A stretch of 64,000 nt of DNA, from positions 682,001 to 746,000 of the forward strand of contig CALSRT010000002.1 in assembly GCA_943788825.1 (NCBI GenBank), written 5' to 3'. The DNA comes from UBA4582 sp002389265. Its GTDB lineage: Bacteria > Pseudomonadota > Gammaproteobacteria > Pseudomonadales > Azotimanducaceae. The notes under the pieces were generated by a model, which worked only from the letters and a program-made list of their open reading frames with translations, had not been told where the DNA came from and did no database searches. Position 1 is the first letter of the stretch, and each line of letters starts with the position of its first letter. Of the stretch, positions 50,509 to 58,715 are shown in pieces. Both the position numbers and the translations under genes were made by a program.

Positions 50509-50988
50509 ATGCAATTTCGCTATTTGGACACGCCCATAGGTCGTCTGCTGCTGGCAGGCGATGAATTGGGACTCCACTTGATTGGCTTGCCACAGGAAAA
50601 GGCAATATCACTGCCCGCTGATTGGCGGCACGACGATGCAGCTTGTGGGGTTGCCGCAACCCAGCTGGATGAATATTTCGCCGGTCAACGGCGGGTCTTT
50701 GATCTCGAGCTGCGTCCCACGGGGACTGAATTTCAACTGGCCGTGCTGGGTGCGCTACAGAACATCCCCTACGGTCAGACCTGTACCTACAGTGACATCG
50801 CGAAGGTTATCCACCGGCCGCGAGCGGTCAGGGCGGTGGGGGCGGCAAACGGACGAAATCCGCTCCCCATTGTGATTCCCTGCCATCGCGTGATCGGTGC
50901 TGATGGCAGCTTGACGGGATTTGGTGGTGGTTTGCCAGCGAAACAGTGGTTGTTGGCCCATGAGTTAGGTTCAGACTTGTTCGGCTGA
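50509..50988 (+). CDS. ogt: Methylated-DNA-protein cysteine methyltransferase (O6-alkylguanine)
   Basis: A suicide repair enzyme that takes alkyl groups from O6-alkylguanine on its Cys. The active site is PCHRV with Cys125; the helix-turn-helix with the Arg finger is in HRPRAVRAVGAANGRNPLPI. ATG 50509, with GAGGAGAG upstream, gives 159 aa; the open frame begins within alkA. Likely part of the same transcript as alkA, whose Ada domain may control it. It lacks an Ada-type N-terminal zinc domain of its own. Confidence 0.95.
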   Translation: MQFRYLDTPIGRLLLAGDELGLHLIGLPQEKAISLPADWRHDDAACGVAATQLDEYFAGQRRVFDLELRPTGTEFQLAVLGALQNIPYGQTCTYSDIAKVIHRPRAVRAVGAANGRNPLPIVIPCHRVIGADGSLTGFGGGLPAKQWLLAHELGSDLFG

Positions 50989-51001
50989 CGCCGCCCATGA
51001 G

Positions 51002-52306
51002 TTAGGGCTTGGGCCTCGTGATCTGCTGTAACACTGAAAAATAGTCTGGGAAAGTTTTTGCCACGCAACCCGGGTCATTGATCGTGATCGGGCTATCCCC
51101 GAGGGCGGCCAGGGAAAAGCACATGGCCATGCGATGATCGCCATAGGTGTCTATGGTCGCTGGCAGAATAGTCTTTGGCGGAGTGATAACGATATAGTCA
51201 TCGCCGGTCTCAATCTCTGCGCCTAGCTTCACCAGTTCAGTGGCCATGGCGGTCATGCGATCTGTCTCCTTGACCCGCCAGTTATAGATGTTTCTGATTC
51301 TGCTGGTGCCATCGGCAAACAGCGCCAGCATAGCGACGGTCATGGCGGCGTCGGGGATATGGTTGAGATCCAGATCGATAGCCTGCAGCGGTCCGCCTCG
51401 AGTGACCTCAATCCAGGACTCATGGCGAGTTACTGTTGCGCCCATCTGTTCGATGACGTCGAGAAAGGCGATGTCGCCCTGGACTGAATCGCGCCCCAGC
51501 CCGTTCACACGAACTGTGCCGCCTTTGATGGCTGCGGCGGCAAAAAAATATGAGGCCGAGGATGCATCGCCCTCGATCAGGTAGTTATCGGGTGAGACAT
51601 ACTGCTGCCTGCCTTTGATATAGAATACTTGGTAGTTCTCGTGAGTCGCGGTGACGCCATATTGCGCCATGATGCCGAGAGTGATATCCAAGTAAGGCTT
51701 GGAAACCTGCTCGCCGATGACCTCAATGACGCTGTCCTTGACGGCCAGCGGCAAACTCATCAACAGGGCTGTCAGGTACTGGCTGGAAATATCGCCTCTG
51801 ATACTGACATGGCCGCCACTAATTCGGCCGCCGATCAGTTGAATCGGTGGGCAGCCGGGTTTGCCAAGGTATTGGATATCGGCTCCCAATTGACGCAAGG
51901 CATCGACCAAGTGATCAATGGGGCGTTCGCGCATGTAGTCGTCGCCATCGATGATAAATTTACCATCACACAAACTCAGCATGCTCGTTAGTGGGCGTAT
52001 GGCGGTGCCAGCATTTCCCAACGAAAACTTCGTCTCGTTTGGTGGCGTGAATAATTCCCCCAGGCCGGTGACCGTGCAATCTGTGCCCTCTCCATTGATG
52101 TCAACGGCGATGTCAACGGCTACGTGCATTTGGCGCAGGGCCTCTAGCATTCGACCGGTATCGTCGCTGTGCAACAGGTTGTGTAGTCTGGTCTGACCCG
52201 TCGCCAGCGCAGAAAGCAGCAGTGCGCGATTTGACAGACTCTTTGAGCCAGGCAGGCTGATCTCGCCAGCGACGTGATCTATGGGTTTCAGTAGCAGTTG
52301 ATCCAT
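51002..52306 (-). CDS. aroA: 3-Phosphoshikimate 1-carboxyvinyltransferase (EPSP synthase)
   Basis: Sixth step of the shikimate pathway, joining PEP and shikimate 3-phosphate. PGSKSLSNRALLLSAL, LGNAGTAIRPLTS and VKETDRMTAMATEL define it; the Gly-Thr-Ala and Pro pattern is that of class I (glyphosate-sensitive) enzymes, with Ile where Met is common. Length 434 aa. Its ATG overlaps the syd stop (TAATG), so it is translationally coupled to syd. It converges on ogt 13 bp away. Confidence 0.96.
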   Translation of the reverse strand: MDQLLLKPIDHVAGEISLPGSKSLSNRALLLSALATGQTRLHNLLHSDDTGRMLEALRQMHVAVDIAVDINGEGTDCTVTGLGELFTPPNETKFSLGNAGTAIRPLTSMLSLCDGKFIIDGDDYMRERPIDHLVDALRQLGADIQYLGKPGCPPIQLIGGRISGGHVSIRGDISSQYLTALLMSLPLAVKDSVIEVIGEQVSKPYLDITLGIMAQYGVTATHENYQVFYIKGRQQYVSPDNYLIEGDASSASYFFAAAAIKGGTVRVNGLGRDSVQGDIAFLDVIEQMGATVTRHESWIEVTRGGPLQAIDLDLNHIPDAAMTVAMLALFADGTSRIRNIYNWRVKETDRMTAMATELVKLGAEIETGDDYIVITPPKTILPATIDTYGDHRMAMCFSLAALGDSPITINDPGCVAKTFPDYFSVLQQITRPKP

Positions 52307-52872
52307 TAATAGATTCCTGGCATTGAGGTGACAGGGGTTAGCGTGCCAAGAAATTCGGCGACGCTATCGGCAACGGTGCGCAGTGGCGGCTTGCCCGGGT
52401 GCTCGAGTAAAACCTTGCCCGTGAGATTGTCGATACTGAGAAATAGTTCGGAATCAGCTTCGGTGGTGGCAAAAAACACGGTGAAGGTTTCACGTCTGCG
52501 TTTTTTAACCAGACTATGACCGATCAAATTTTCGATCAGGCGATCGAAGTCTTCTGGGTTCCATAGTTGGATCAGGCTCACATGCCCCTCTTGAGTCTGG
52601 GCTTCCAGGCTGCCGCTCCAGTATTGACTGAAGTAAGCGCAGATATCCGGATGAATGGGTTGGTCGAGTGCATTGGCAAGGCCGTCAAAGCTCACCGGTG
52701 GTGTTTGGGGTGCCGGGCGCCAACCAATCTGCGGGCCCTGTGCCTCGCGACGGCGATCAAGTTCGCAAGGCGAGCGCCAGTCGGGGTCAAATGGCAACCA
52801 AAAATGACCTTCTGGCGCGAGGGCCAGAGCGCGATTAACAAGGGCTTGTAGAGCGCGGCTTACGGTATCCAT
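52306..52872 (-). CDS. syd: SecY-interacting protein Syd
   Basis: Cytosolic protein that binds SecY and is thought to monitor defective translocons. Visible features: PEGHFWLPFDPDWRSPCE, the IHPDICAYFSQYWSGSL segment, QLWNPEDFDRLIENLIGH and FLSIDNLTGKVLLEHPG, all matching the Syd family; length 188 aa is typical. The stop is shared with the start of aroA. No other Sec gene is adjacent apart from distant secB. Confidence 0.9.
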   Translation of the reverse strand: MDTVSRALQALVNRALALAPEGHFWLPFDPDWRSPCELDRRREAQGPQIGWRPAPQTPPVSFDGLANALDQPIHPDICAYFSQYWSGSLEAQTQEGHVSLIQLWNPEDFDRLIENLIGHSLVKKRRRETFTVFFATTEADSELFLSIDNLTGKVLLEHPGKPPLRTVADSVAEFLGTLTPVTSMPGIY

Positions 52873-52910
52873 GGGTGATATCTACACGATGTGGCGTTTG
52901 CGCCCTGTCG

Positions 52911-53298
52911 CTATCGAGGGGCGGTGAATGAAGCTGCCATTCGACATTGAGTCAGGGCAATTTCAGGGGCTAAAGAGTCGGCAGTATACAATAACCATCG
53001 AGGCTTGGCTTGAATTGCCGTGGAATTCTCGTGGCCAGATTTGCGCCGTCGACCTCGGTGGTGCAGGAACTTGGCTGCTCTGGCACGTTCATCGGGCGTC
53101 AGTTGTTTGAAAATGGTTAACATGCCGCCGTGCATCAAAGTTTGATAGGTGGTGGCATGTTGGCTCGAGATCGTTCAGTGCCGCGGCAAGGGCGACTTCG
53201 TCCAGCGGTTCGGTCAATAGCGCCTGGTGAAATGCGCGCTGAGCCAGGCGCAATCGATTAGTCGTCGATGTCCGCTTCTGTTGCGTGGCGATCACCAC
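52911..53298 (-). pseudogene. Frameshifted periplasmic heavy-metal-resistance (Metal_resist) remnant
   Basis: Two overlapping minus-strand frames together look like one protein. The first (53298 downward) reads RLAQRAFHQALLTEPLDEVALAAALNDLE; near 53165 the homology moves to another frame, reading SQHATTYQTLMHGGMLTIF (in part) and KQLTPDERARAAKFLHHRGRR. Together they resemble the Metal_resist/Spy-like periplasmic family (paired helices, then an LTPEQR motif). The usual N-terminal membrane anchor is missing, and the upstream EF-hand gene runs into its 5' end. I infer decay by a 1-bp shift plus loss of the N-terminus; a sequencing error could explain the shift but not the lost anchor. Confidence 0.6.
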
Positions 53299-53738
53299 GA
53301 CGACGCCGACCTTCTTTTGCCACCAGGTCGGCGTAGTTCGTCGGCAGACAGCTGACCATCTTGGTTGATATCCATGCGGTTAAAAGCCGCCTGCCTGGCT
53401 TCATCCGGCGTTATTTTACCGTCCTTATCGATATCCAGAGCCCTGAATTTGGCCTCCATGCCGGCCTTGTATTTTGCCATTCGCGCTTGGTGTTCAGCCA
53501 TTTTTGCGGTCTGGCGAGCCTGCATTTCCGCCATGGAAATCCCGCCGTCTTGATTGGTGTCGGCTTTGGTCATCCGTTTTTGGCCTTGCGGCTGAAACTC
53601 GTCAAGGGTGATGACGCCATCCTTGTTCGCGTCCATTTTATTCAGCATGTGTTGTTGAAGTTTATCGCTTGCGGCAAGTGCGGGCAGGGTTAAGGTCGCC
53701 AGTGCCAGACCCAAAATAACACGAGAGATCGATAACAT
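53292..53738 (-). CDS. Exported EF-hand calcium-binding protein
   Basis: A signal peptide (VILGLALATLTLPALAA) leads into a 125-residue mature chain with four EF-hand loops at residues 36-47, 60-71, 102-113 and 123-134 (for example DANKDGVITLDE and DINQDGQLSADE). All four keep Asp at position 1 and Glu at 12, so calcium binding is likely. A Met/Gln/Lys-rich helix joins pairs two and three. Its stop overlaps the start of the Metal_resist remnant, so the two were probably an operon; related operons pair such proteins with periplasmic metal sensors. Role unknown. Confidence 0.88.
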   Translation of the reverse strand: MLSISRVILGLALATLTLPALAASDKLQQHMLNKMDANKDGVITLDEFQPQGQKRMTKADTNQDGGISMAEMQARQTAKMAEHQARMAKYKAGMEAKFRALDIDKDGKITPDEARQAAFNRMDINQDGQLSADELRRPGGKRRSASSW

Positions 53739-53825
53739 TATATGACTCCAGTACGGAAAAGGTTTTATCCTAGATTATACGTCCCGCGGGGTTCGATCTG
53801 TCGGTCCCGGTTGAAAAAATTCGGC

Positions 53826-54239
53826 TTAGAAAGGTTTGACCACGACCAGGATCAAAATCGGGATGACGATCAAGAGCGCGAGTTCGTTATAGATACGAAA
53901 AAACAAAGAGGTTCTGATGGTTTGACCCAGGGCCATCTGCTTGATGTAGCGAAAAGACTGGCCGTGATAAGCCAATAACAAAACAACAAAACCTAGTTTG
54001 GCCATCAGCCAGTTACCCGAAAAACCAAAGCTTAACCACAGCCAGATTCCCAGTCCGAGGGCGAGTAACGCCATGACACTGGAAAAACGAAACAGCTTTT
54101 GACCCATAATGATCAGTCGCTGTACATCCTCTTTGGCCTGCTTGCCTTCAACGTAGTGGACGAGGATGCGCGGCAGATAAAACAGCCCGGCCATCCAGGC
54201 CATAACAAAGAGGATATGGAACGTCTTTACCCACAACAT
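53826..54239 (-). CDS. HemJ-like protoporphyrinogen IX oxidase family membrane protein
   Basis: A 137 aa membrane protein with four hydrophobic helices. The N-terminal KTFHILFVMAWMAGLFYLPR matches the HemJ/UPF0093 family, with its conserved His and Arg; the conserved Lys is in WLMAKLGFV, and AYHG and RIYNELALL follow, ending VVKPF. HemJ proteins oxidise protoporphyrinogen IX in haem synthesis. No other haem gene is nearby, so function rests on family membership alone. In a bacterium with hemG or hemY it would be redundant. Confidence 0.85.
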   Translation of the reverse strand: MLWVKTFHILFVMAWMAGLFYLPRILVHYVEGKQAKEDVQRLIIMGQKLFRFSSVMALLALGLGIWLWLSFGFSGNWLMAKLGFVVLLLAYHGQSFRYIKQMALGQTIRTSLFFRIYNELALLIVIPILILVVVKPF

Positions 54240-54283
54240 GACTGTCTACTCCAGTTCAATGATCTCTGTCGAGATGAAAATGT

Positions 54284-55072
54284 TTATACGATGCCGAGTG
54301 CGCCGCCATCAACCCGGATATTTTGACCGTTGACGAAGCTGGCATTCTGGCTGCAGAGAAACACCACGATATCAGCTACTTCCTGACGAGTCGCGATGCG
54401 CCCGACAGGATTGGGTGCAAAGTTTTTGACGATCATTGCCTCTGCGGCGTCAAAAGTATCGCCCCAGCCTGCCTTGCGGGCCCGCGCCAAGTATGCCTGT
54501 TCAACTTCGACGGTGCGAATCAAGCCTGGCGAAACCAGATTAACAGTAATGCCGGTGGCGCTCAGTTCTTGAGTCAGGCCGACGGTCAAGTTAGCCAGTG
54601 CACCTTTGGCGGCATAGTACTGAGGCGACGTTTTATTCGGCCGAGTTGACCCAACAGTGCCGAGGTTCACGACCCGTCCCCAGCCTGCCTTGATCATACC
54701 AGGAGTGAACCCTTGAACCATGCGGACAATTGACAGGGTGTTTTTTTGGTACGCGGTAAGCCAGTCGTCGCTGGTGGCTGTTTGCCAACGACCAGGATCT
54801 GCTATGCCGTAATTATTGACTAGAATATCGACCCCATAGTTCAGTTCGTTGACTGCTCGAATGACCTGCTCGGACCCCTGTTCAGTACTGATATCGCCCC
54901 AGACGGCGCTGGCGTTCTCGACTTGCTCGGCGATAGCGGCGGAATCACCCTCTGTTTGACTGTGAAAAATCACTCTGGCGCCCTCAGCCGCCAGCTGTTC
55001 AGCGATCATCAACCCTGTGCCGCGATTACTGCCAGTCACCAGCGCGACTTTATTGTTGATGCCTAGATCCAT
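54284..55072 (-). CDS. Short-chain dehydrogenase/reductase
   Basis: Classical SDR, 262 aa. The cofactor motif is TGSNRGTG (residues 13-20), followed by NNYG in place of the usual NNAG, active-site Asn111, and Tyr152-x3-Lys156. The Ser of the catalytic tetrad falls at NLGTVG, where Thr replaces Ser. VNLVSPGLIRT and the C-terminal FVNGQNIRVDGG complete the fold. No neighbour reveals the substrate: HemJ-like on one side, a divergent TauE/SafE permease on the other. Annotations such as 3-oxoacyl-ACP reductase would go beyond the evidence. Confidence 0.88.
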   Translation of the reverse strand: MDLGINNKVALVTGSNRGTGLMIAEQLAAEGARVIFHSQTEGDSAAIAEQVENASAVWGDISTEQGSEQVIRAVNELNYGVDILVNNYGIADPGRWQTATSDDWLTAYQKNTLSIVRMVQGFTPGMIKAGWGRVVNLGTVGSTRPNKTSPQYYAAKGALANLTVGLTQELSATGITVNLVSPGLIRTVEVEQAYLARARKAGWGDTFDAAEAMIVKNFAPNPVGRIATRQEVADIVVFLCSQNASFVNGQNIRVDGGALGIV

Positions 55073-55157
55073 GATTTTCTGCCTGTCTGAACGATAAATG
55101 ATTCCAGTTTGACTAAGGATTCCCTATAGTCGTGGCCTCTGATCATGCGCCAATCCT

Positions 55158-55910
55158 ATGCTCGATATCAACAGTTTGGTTTTTCTGCTTCTCGTTGCCT
55201 TGGGTGCTATGGTCCAGACCATCACCGGTTTCGCGATGGGACTGATTGTAATGGGTGGTGTGACTGCCCTGGGCTTGGCGCCATTGGCTGAGACGGCGGC
55301 GGTGGTCAGCGTGATATCTTTGGTCAATACGCTGGTTGCGCTGCGGCGTTGTCATAAACTGATCAATTTTGCCTATGTCAGGCTTATCGCGGCGACTCTG
55401 TTGCCGGCGCTGATCGCCGGGGTGCTGATCCTTGATTACTTTGTCGCCGACTACTACGACAATTTGCGGATGCTATTGGGTGGTGTGATCGTCAGTGCGG
55501 GTATTTTGTTGATGCTCACACCCGCGCCCTATCAGGCGCCCTCTGGTCCTGGGGTGAAAATGTTCGCGGGTCTGACCGCAGGTCTTATGGGCGGTATGTA
55601 CGGCGCAGGCGGCGCGCCGTTGGCCTACCTCATGTATCGTCAGCCGCTGGCGGTCAACGTGGTGCGTGCCTCGTTATTGTTTCTGTTTAGCTTGTCAACT
55701 TCGGGTCGAATGTTAGTGGTGGGTTTCAGCGGCCAAATTAACAACAATATTGTGCTGCTATCATTACTGGCGATTCCGTTGGTGATTTTGGTCACCATAC
55801 TCACTGCGCGCATCAATCATCTGTTGCCGGATGCTTTGGTGCGTCGGTTGGTCTTCGTTCTGTTGATCCTGCTGGGTTTATTTTTATTGTCTGGGTTAGG
55901 GTTAGACTGA
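55158..55910 (+). CDS. TauE/SafE family anion exporter/permease
   Basis: A 250 aa inner-membrane protein with about eight hydrophobic helices in two related halves. The first half has VFLLLVALGAMVQTITGFAMG, the second GLTAGLMGGMYGAGGAPLAY; this repeated Gly-rich motif defines the TauE/SafE (sulfite, sulfonate) family. Substrate unknown: no sulfur gene is nearby. Its last 9 bp overlap the 3' end of the convergent GNAT gene. Confidence 0.88.
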   Translation: MLDINSLVFLLLVALGAMVQTITGFAMGLIVMGGVTALGLAPLAETAAVVSVISLVNTLVALRRCHKLINFAYVRLIAATLLPALIAGVLILDYFVADYYDNLRMLLGGVIVSAGILLMLTPAPYQAPSGPGVKMFAGLTAGLMGGMYGAGGAPLAYLMYRQPLAVNVVRASLLFLFSLSTSGRMLVVGFSGQINNNIVLLSLLAIPLVILVTILTARINHLLPDALVRRLVFVLLILLGLFLLSGLGLD

Positions 55911-56429
55911 GCCTAAGGTTTTTTCAACCCACAGGGTGTCCCAATACTGACCAAATTTGCGGCCCACCTCGTTCAGCCGAGCGACCTCGGAAAAATCGAA
56001 AGACTTGTGTAGGGCCAGGCTCTGGAGATTGGGCAAGGTGATGATGCCATAACACCGATGCAGGTCGTGCTGGTTGAGGTTTCGAAACAATTCTCCATAC
56101 AACATCTTGCCATAACCTTGACCGCTGGCTTGGGGATCAAGATAGATACTGCATTCCACTGAGGTGTCGTAGGCTGCTTTAGGTCTGAACGCAGCGCTGC
56201 TGGCATAGCCGACAACCTGTTGATTGACCTCTAATACGAGGCACTGGTGAGTTGACGCTGGGTCGAATTGATCAAACCAAGGGCGTCTAGTCGCCACAGT
56301 AAATGGCTCCAAATCAAAGGTGATGGCAGTGTTCAACACGTAATGGTTGTAGATCCGCGTGAGCGAAGCTAGGTCGGCCTCATTTGCATGGCGAACAGCG
56401 TTTGCGGTGGAACTTTTTATCATATGCAT
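55902..56429 (-). CDS. GNAT-family N-acetyltransferase (PAT-like)
   Basis: GCN5-related acetyltransferase resembling phosphinothricin/methionine sulfoximine acetyltransferases: IYNHYVLNTAITFDLEPFT near the N-terminus, LEVNQQVVGYASS, the acetyl-CoA-binding SIYLDPQASGQGYGKMLY, and the aromatic Tyr in CYGIITLPNLQSL. I use ATG 56429 (or 56423), since the open frame to 56483 adds a non-conserved hydrophobic stretch. It overlaps the TauE gene at its 3' end and diverges from the acyltransferase gene. Confidence 0.85.
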   Translation of the reverse strand: MHMIKSSTANAVRHANEADLASLTRIYNHYVLNTAITFDLEPFTVATRRPWFDQFDPASTHQCLVLEVNQQVVGYASSAAFRPKAAYDTSVECSIYLDPQASGQGYGKMLYGELFRNLNQHDLHRCYGIITLPNLQSLALHKSFDFSEVARLNEVGRKFGQYWDTLWVEKTLGSV

Positions 56430-56503
56430 GACGAAATAATAAACCATTCGCGGGAAACCAAGTACTATATCGCAACATCTCAATACAATGAATTAGCGAC
56501 GTT

Positions 56504-57691
56504 ATGCCCGATTTTGAAGATATCCGACCCTACCATGATGATGAGGTCGAGCAGGTACTGAAAAGCCTGCTGAAGGATCAGGACTTTTTGAGCTTTCTGG
56601 CAAAATTCAGGTTGAGGTTTGCGTATGGGCTTTTGCCTGGATTGACTCGGCAGCTCGTTAGGCTAACGCTGACCTGGCAGCTGCGCAAAATTCATAACAT
56701 TAGAGATTTTCAGTTGGCTGTGGCTCTCACGGCAAAAAAATTGGTCAAAGAGACCATGACCAGCTTTCACAGCGAAGGCCTGGAGCACCTCGATCCGAAT
56801 CAGGCTTATTTGTATGTGGGCAATCACCGAGATATCGCTGGTGATTCCATGTTGCTGGACTACGCGTTGTATCTGGTGGGCCGCGATACTGTGAGAATTG
56901 CAGTAGGCGATAATTTGGTTCAGCGAAAATTTGCGACGGATTTAATGAAGCTCAACAAAAGTTTCTTTATCCGCCGATCTGAAATCGGTGCCAAGAAAGT
57001 CTATGCCGCGCTACTGCAATCTTCTCAATACCTGCATGAATCAATTAATAGCCATAATTCAGTCTGGATCGCACAGAGTGAAGGGCGGGCGAAGAACGGC
57101 GTTGATCTGACTGATCCGGCAGTGGTCAAAATGCTGGTGCTGGCGGAGCGCAAGAGAGGGCTAACTGACGTTATTCGTGACTTGAACATAGTGCCAGTTG
57201 CTATCGCCTATGAGTTCGACCCGTGCGATGTGCTGAAGGCTCAAGAACTCCACAGCATTGCGACTCAGGGGAGTTACAAGAAGGTGCCTGGAGAAGACCT
57301 GCTGAATTTGGTGAAGGGGCTGGGTGACTTCAAGGGTAGGGTGACCTTGCGGTTTGGCCATGCCCTGACCGGCCAGTTCGAAATACCGGAACAGGTCGCT
57401 GCGGAAATTGACAGGCAAATACTTGATGGTTTACAGCTCTATCCGATTAACTACTGGGCGTTGGAGCAACTGGCGCTAACGAGCGACGAGGGCTCAGTAG
57501 ATAGTGGACTCGACGAGTATAAAACTGTCTGGCGTCAGGTGGCGCATCTTGCTAACTTCAAAGATGCTGCGACGTTGGTGAGCCGATTTGAGCAGTGTCC
57601 GGTGGAGTGCCGACGAGAGTGGCTGCAAATGTATGCCAACCCTGTGGTCAATAAGGTTCGGCACGGCGCCGCCAATATAGCGCCTGCCTGA
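56504..57691 (+). CDS. PlsC-like glycerolipid acyltransferase
   Basis: A 395 aa protein with an LPLAT-type domain at about residues 85-245. The acyltransferase motif reads NHRDIAGDS (H followed by Asp, with five residues between as in one subgroup of this family), followed by KLNKSFFIRRS and IAQSEGRAKNG, equivalent to the EGTR motif, and IVPVAIAYEFDPCD. No transmembrane helix is obvious, though a hydrophobic segment (FAYGLLPGLTRQLVRLTLTW) near the N-terminus may bind the membrane. Acyl acceptor unknown; a glycerophospholipid or similar lipid is likely. Confidence 0.8.
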   Translation: MPDFEDIRPYHDDEVEQVLKSLLKDQDFLSFLAKFRLRFAYGLLPGLTRQLVRLTLTWQLRKIHNIRDFQLAVALTAKKLVKETMTSFHSEGLEHLDPNQAYLYVGNHRDIAGDSMLLDYALYLVGRDTVRIAVGDNLVQRKFATDLMKLNKSFFIRRSEIGAKKVYAALLQSSQYLHESINSHNSVWIAQSEGRAKNGVDLTDPAVVKMLVLAERKRGLTDVIRDLNIVPVAIAYEFDPCDVLKAQELHSIATQGSYKKVPGEDLLNLVKGLGDFKGRVTLRFGHALTGQFEIPEQVAAEIDRQILDGLQLYPINYWALEQLALTSDEGSVDSGLDEYKTVWRQVAHLANFKDAATLVSRFEQCPVECRREWLQMYANPVVNKVRHGAANIAPA

Positions 57692-57725
57692 GTCTGTTGT
57701 CGCTGCCCGGTGGCCACGTCTGGCG

Positions 57726-58715
57726 TTAATCAAACAGTTGCAGCGTGGGTTCAGAGAGTTTTGACCATTGTTCCCGCAGCTCTAGAATATGTTCGGACCA
57801 GTAGCGTTCGGTATTGAAGAACGTAAACGCCATGGGAAATGCCGGGTCGTCCCAACGTCGCGCTATCCAGGCTGCATGATACATCATGCGTAAGGTTCTG
57901 AGGGGTTCGATCAGACGCAACTGTGCTGGGTTAAAATGACAGAAGTCGCGGTATCCCCGGATGATGCGCATCACCTGCTGTTGCTGGTCTTCACGCTCGC
58001 CAGACAACATCATCCACAGATCCTGTATCGCCGGACCATTCCTGGCATCGTCAAAATCGACAAAGTGCGGCATTTCGTCTCGCCACAATACATTGCCCAT
58101 ATGACAGTCGCCGTGGAGTCGAATCGACATGTAGGGCGTTGATTCGAAAATGTCATCTAGTTCCTTCAGTAGGAACTCGGTGACTGAGTCATAAGCAGGG
58201 CGTAATTCGGCGGGAATAAAATCGTTTTCAATGAGGAATGAGCGGGAAGCATGACCATAATCTTGCACCGAAATGTTGGGTCTTAGCTCGAACGTTTGCT
58301 CGCCACCAATCGCGTGAATGCGCGCAACATGACGGCCCAGAATCTCCAGATTATCGAGGCTATCTAATGCGGGCGCGCGCCCACCGCGGCGGGGATATAG
58401 TGCAAACCTGAAGTTCGCGAATTCAGCCAGAGTGGACTCATTAGCTATCACCAAGGGCGCGACTGCTGAGACTTCATTGTCGAAGAGTTCCTGGGTGAAT
58501 GTGTGTTCCTCCAGTATCTGCTTGTCGGTCCAGCGGTCGGGACGATAGAATTTGCCGATCACCGGCTCGCCATCCTCAATACCAATCTGGTAGACCCGAT
58601 TTTCGTAGCTGTTGAGCTGCAAAATGCGGGCATCACAGCGATAGCCAACGCTTTCGACCGCATCCATGACGACGTCGGGCGTCAAGTTTGTAAATGGGTG
58701 TGAGCTTATGCTCAT
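57726..58715 (-). CDS. srkA: Stress response kinase A (YihE-like Ser/Thr kinase)
   Basis: Aminoglycoside-phosphotransferase-fold protein kinase, 329 aa; in E. coli SrkA (YihE) protects against stress-induced death downstream of MazEF and Cpx. Features: YENRVYQIG in the glycine loop region, the Lys in VIGKFYRPDRW, the catalytic loop LHGDCHMGNVLW, and metal-binding FVDFDDA. Its ATG overlaps the modC stop (ATGA), so it is translationally coupled to the molybdate transporter genes, an unusual pairing; in E. coli it is with dsbA. Confidence 0.93.
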   Translation of the reverse strand: MSISSHPFTNLTPDVVMDAVESVGYRCDARILQLNSYENRVYQIGIEDGEPVIGKFYRPDRWTDKQILEEHTFTQELFDNEVSAVAPLVIANESTLAEFANFRFALYPRRGGRAPALDSLDNLEILGRHVARIHAIGGEQTFELRPNISVQDYGHASRSFLIENDFIPAELRPAYDSVTEFLLKELDDIFESTPYMSIRLHGDCHMGNVLWRDEMPHFVDFDDARNGPAIQDLWMMLSGEREDQQQQVMRIIRGYRDFCHFNPAQLRLIEPLRTLRMMYHAAWIARRWDDPAFPMAFTFFNTERYWSEHILELREQWSKLSEPTLQLFD

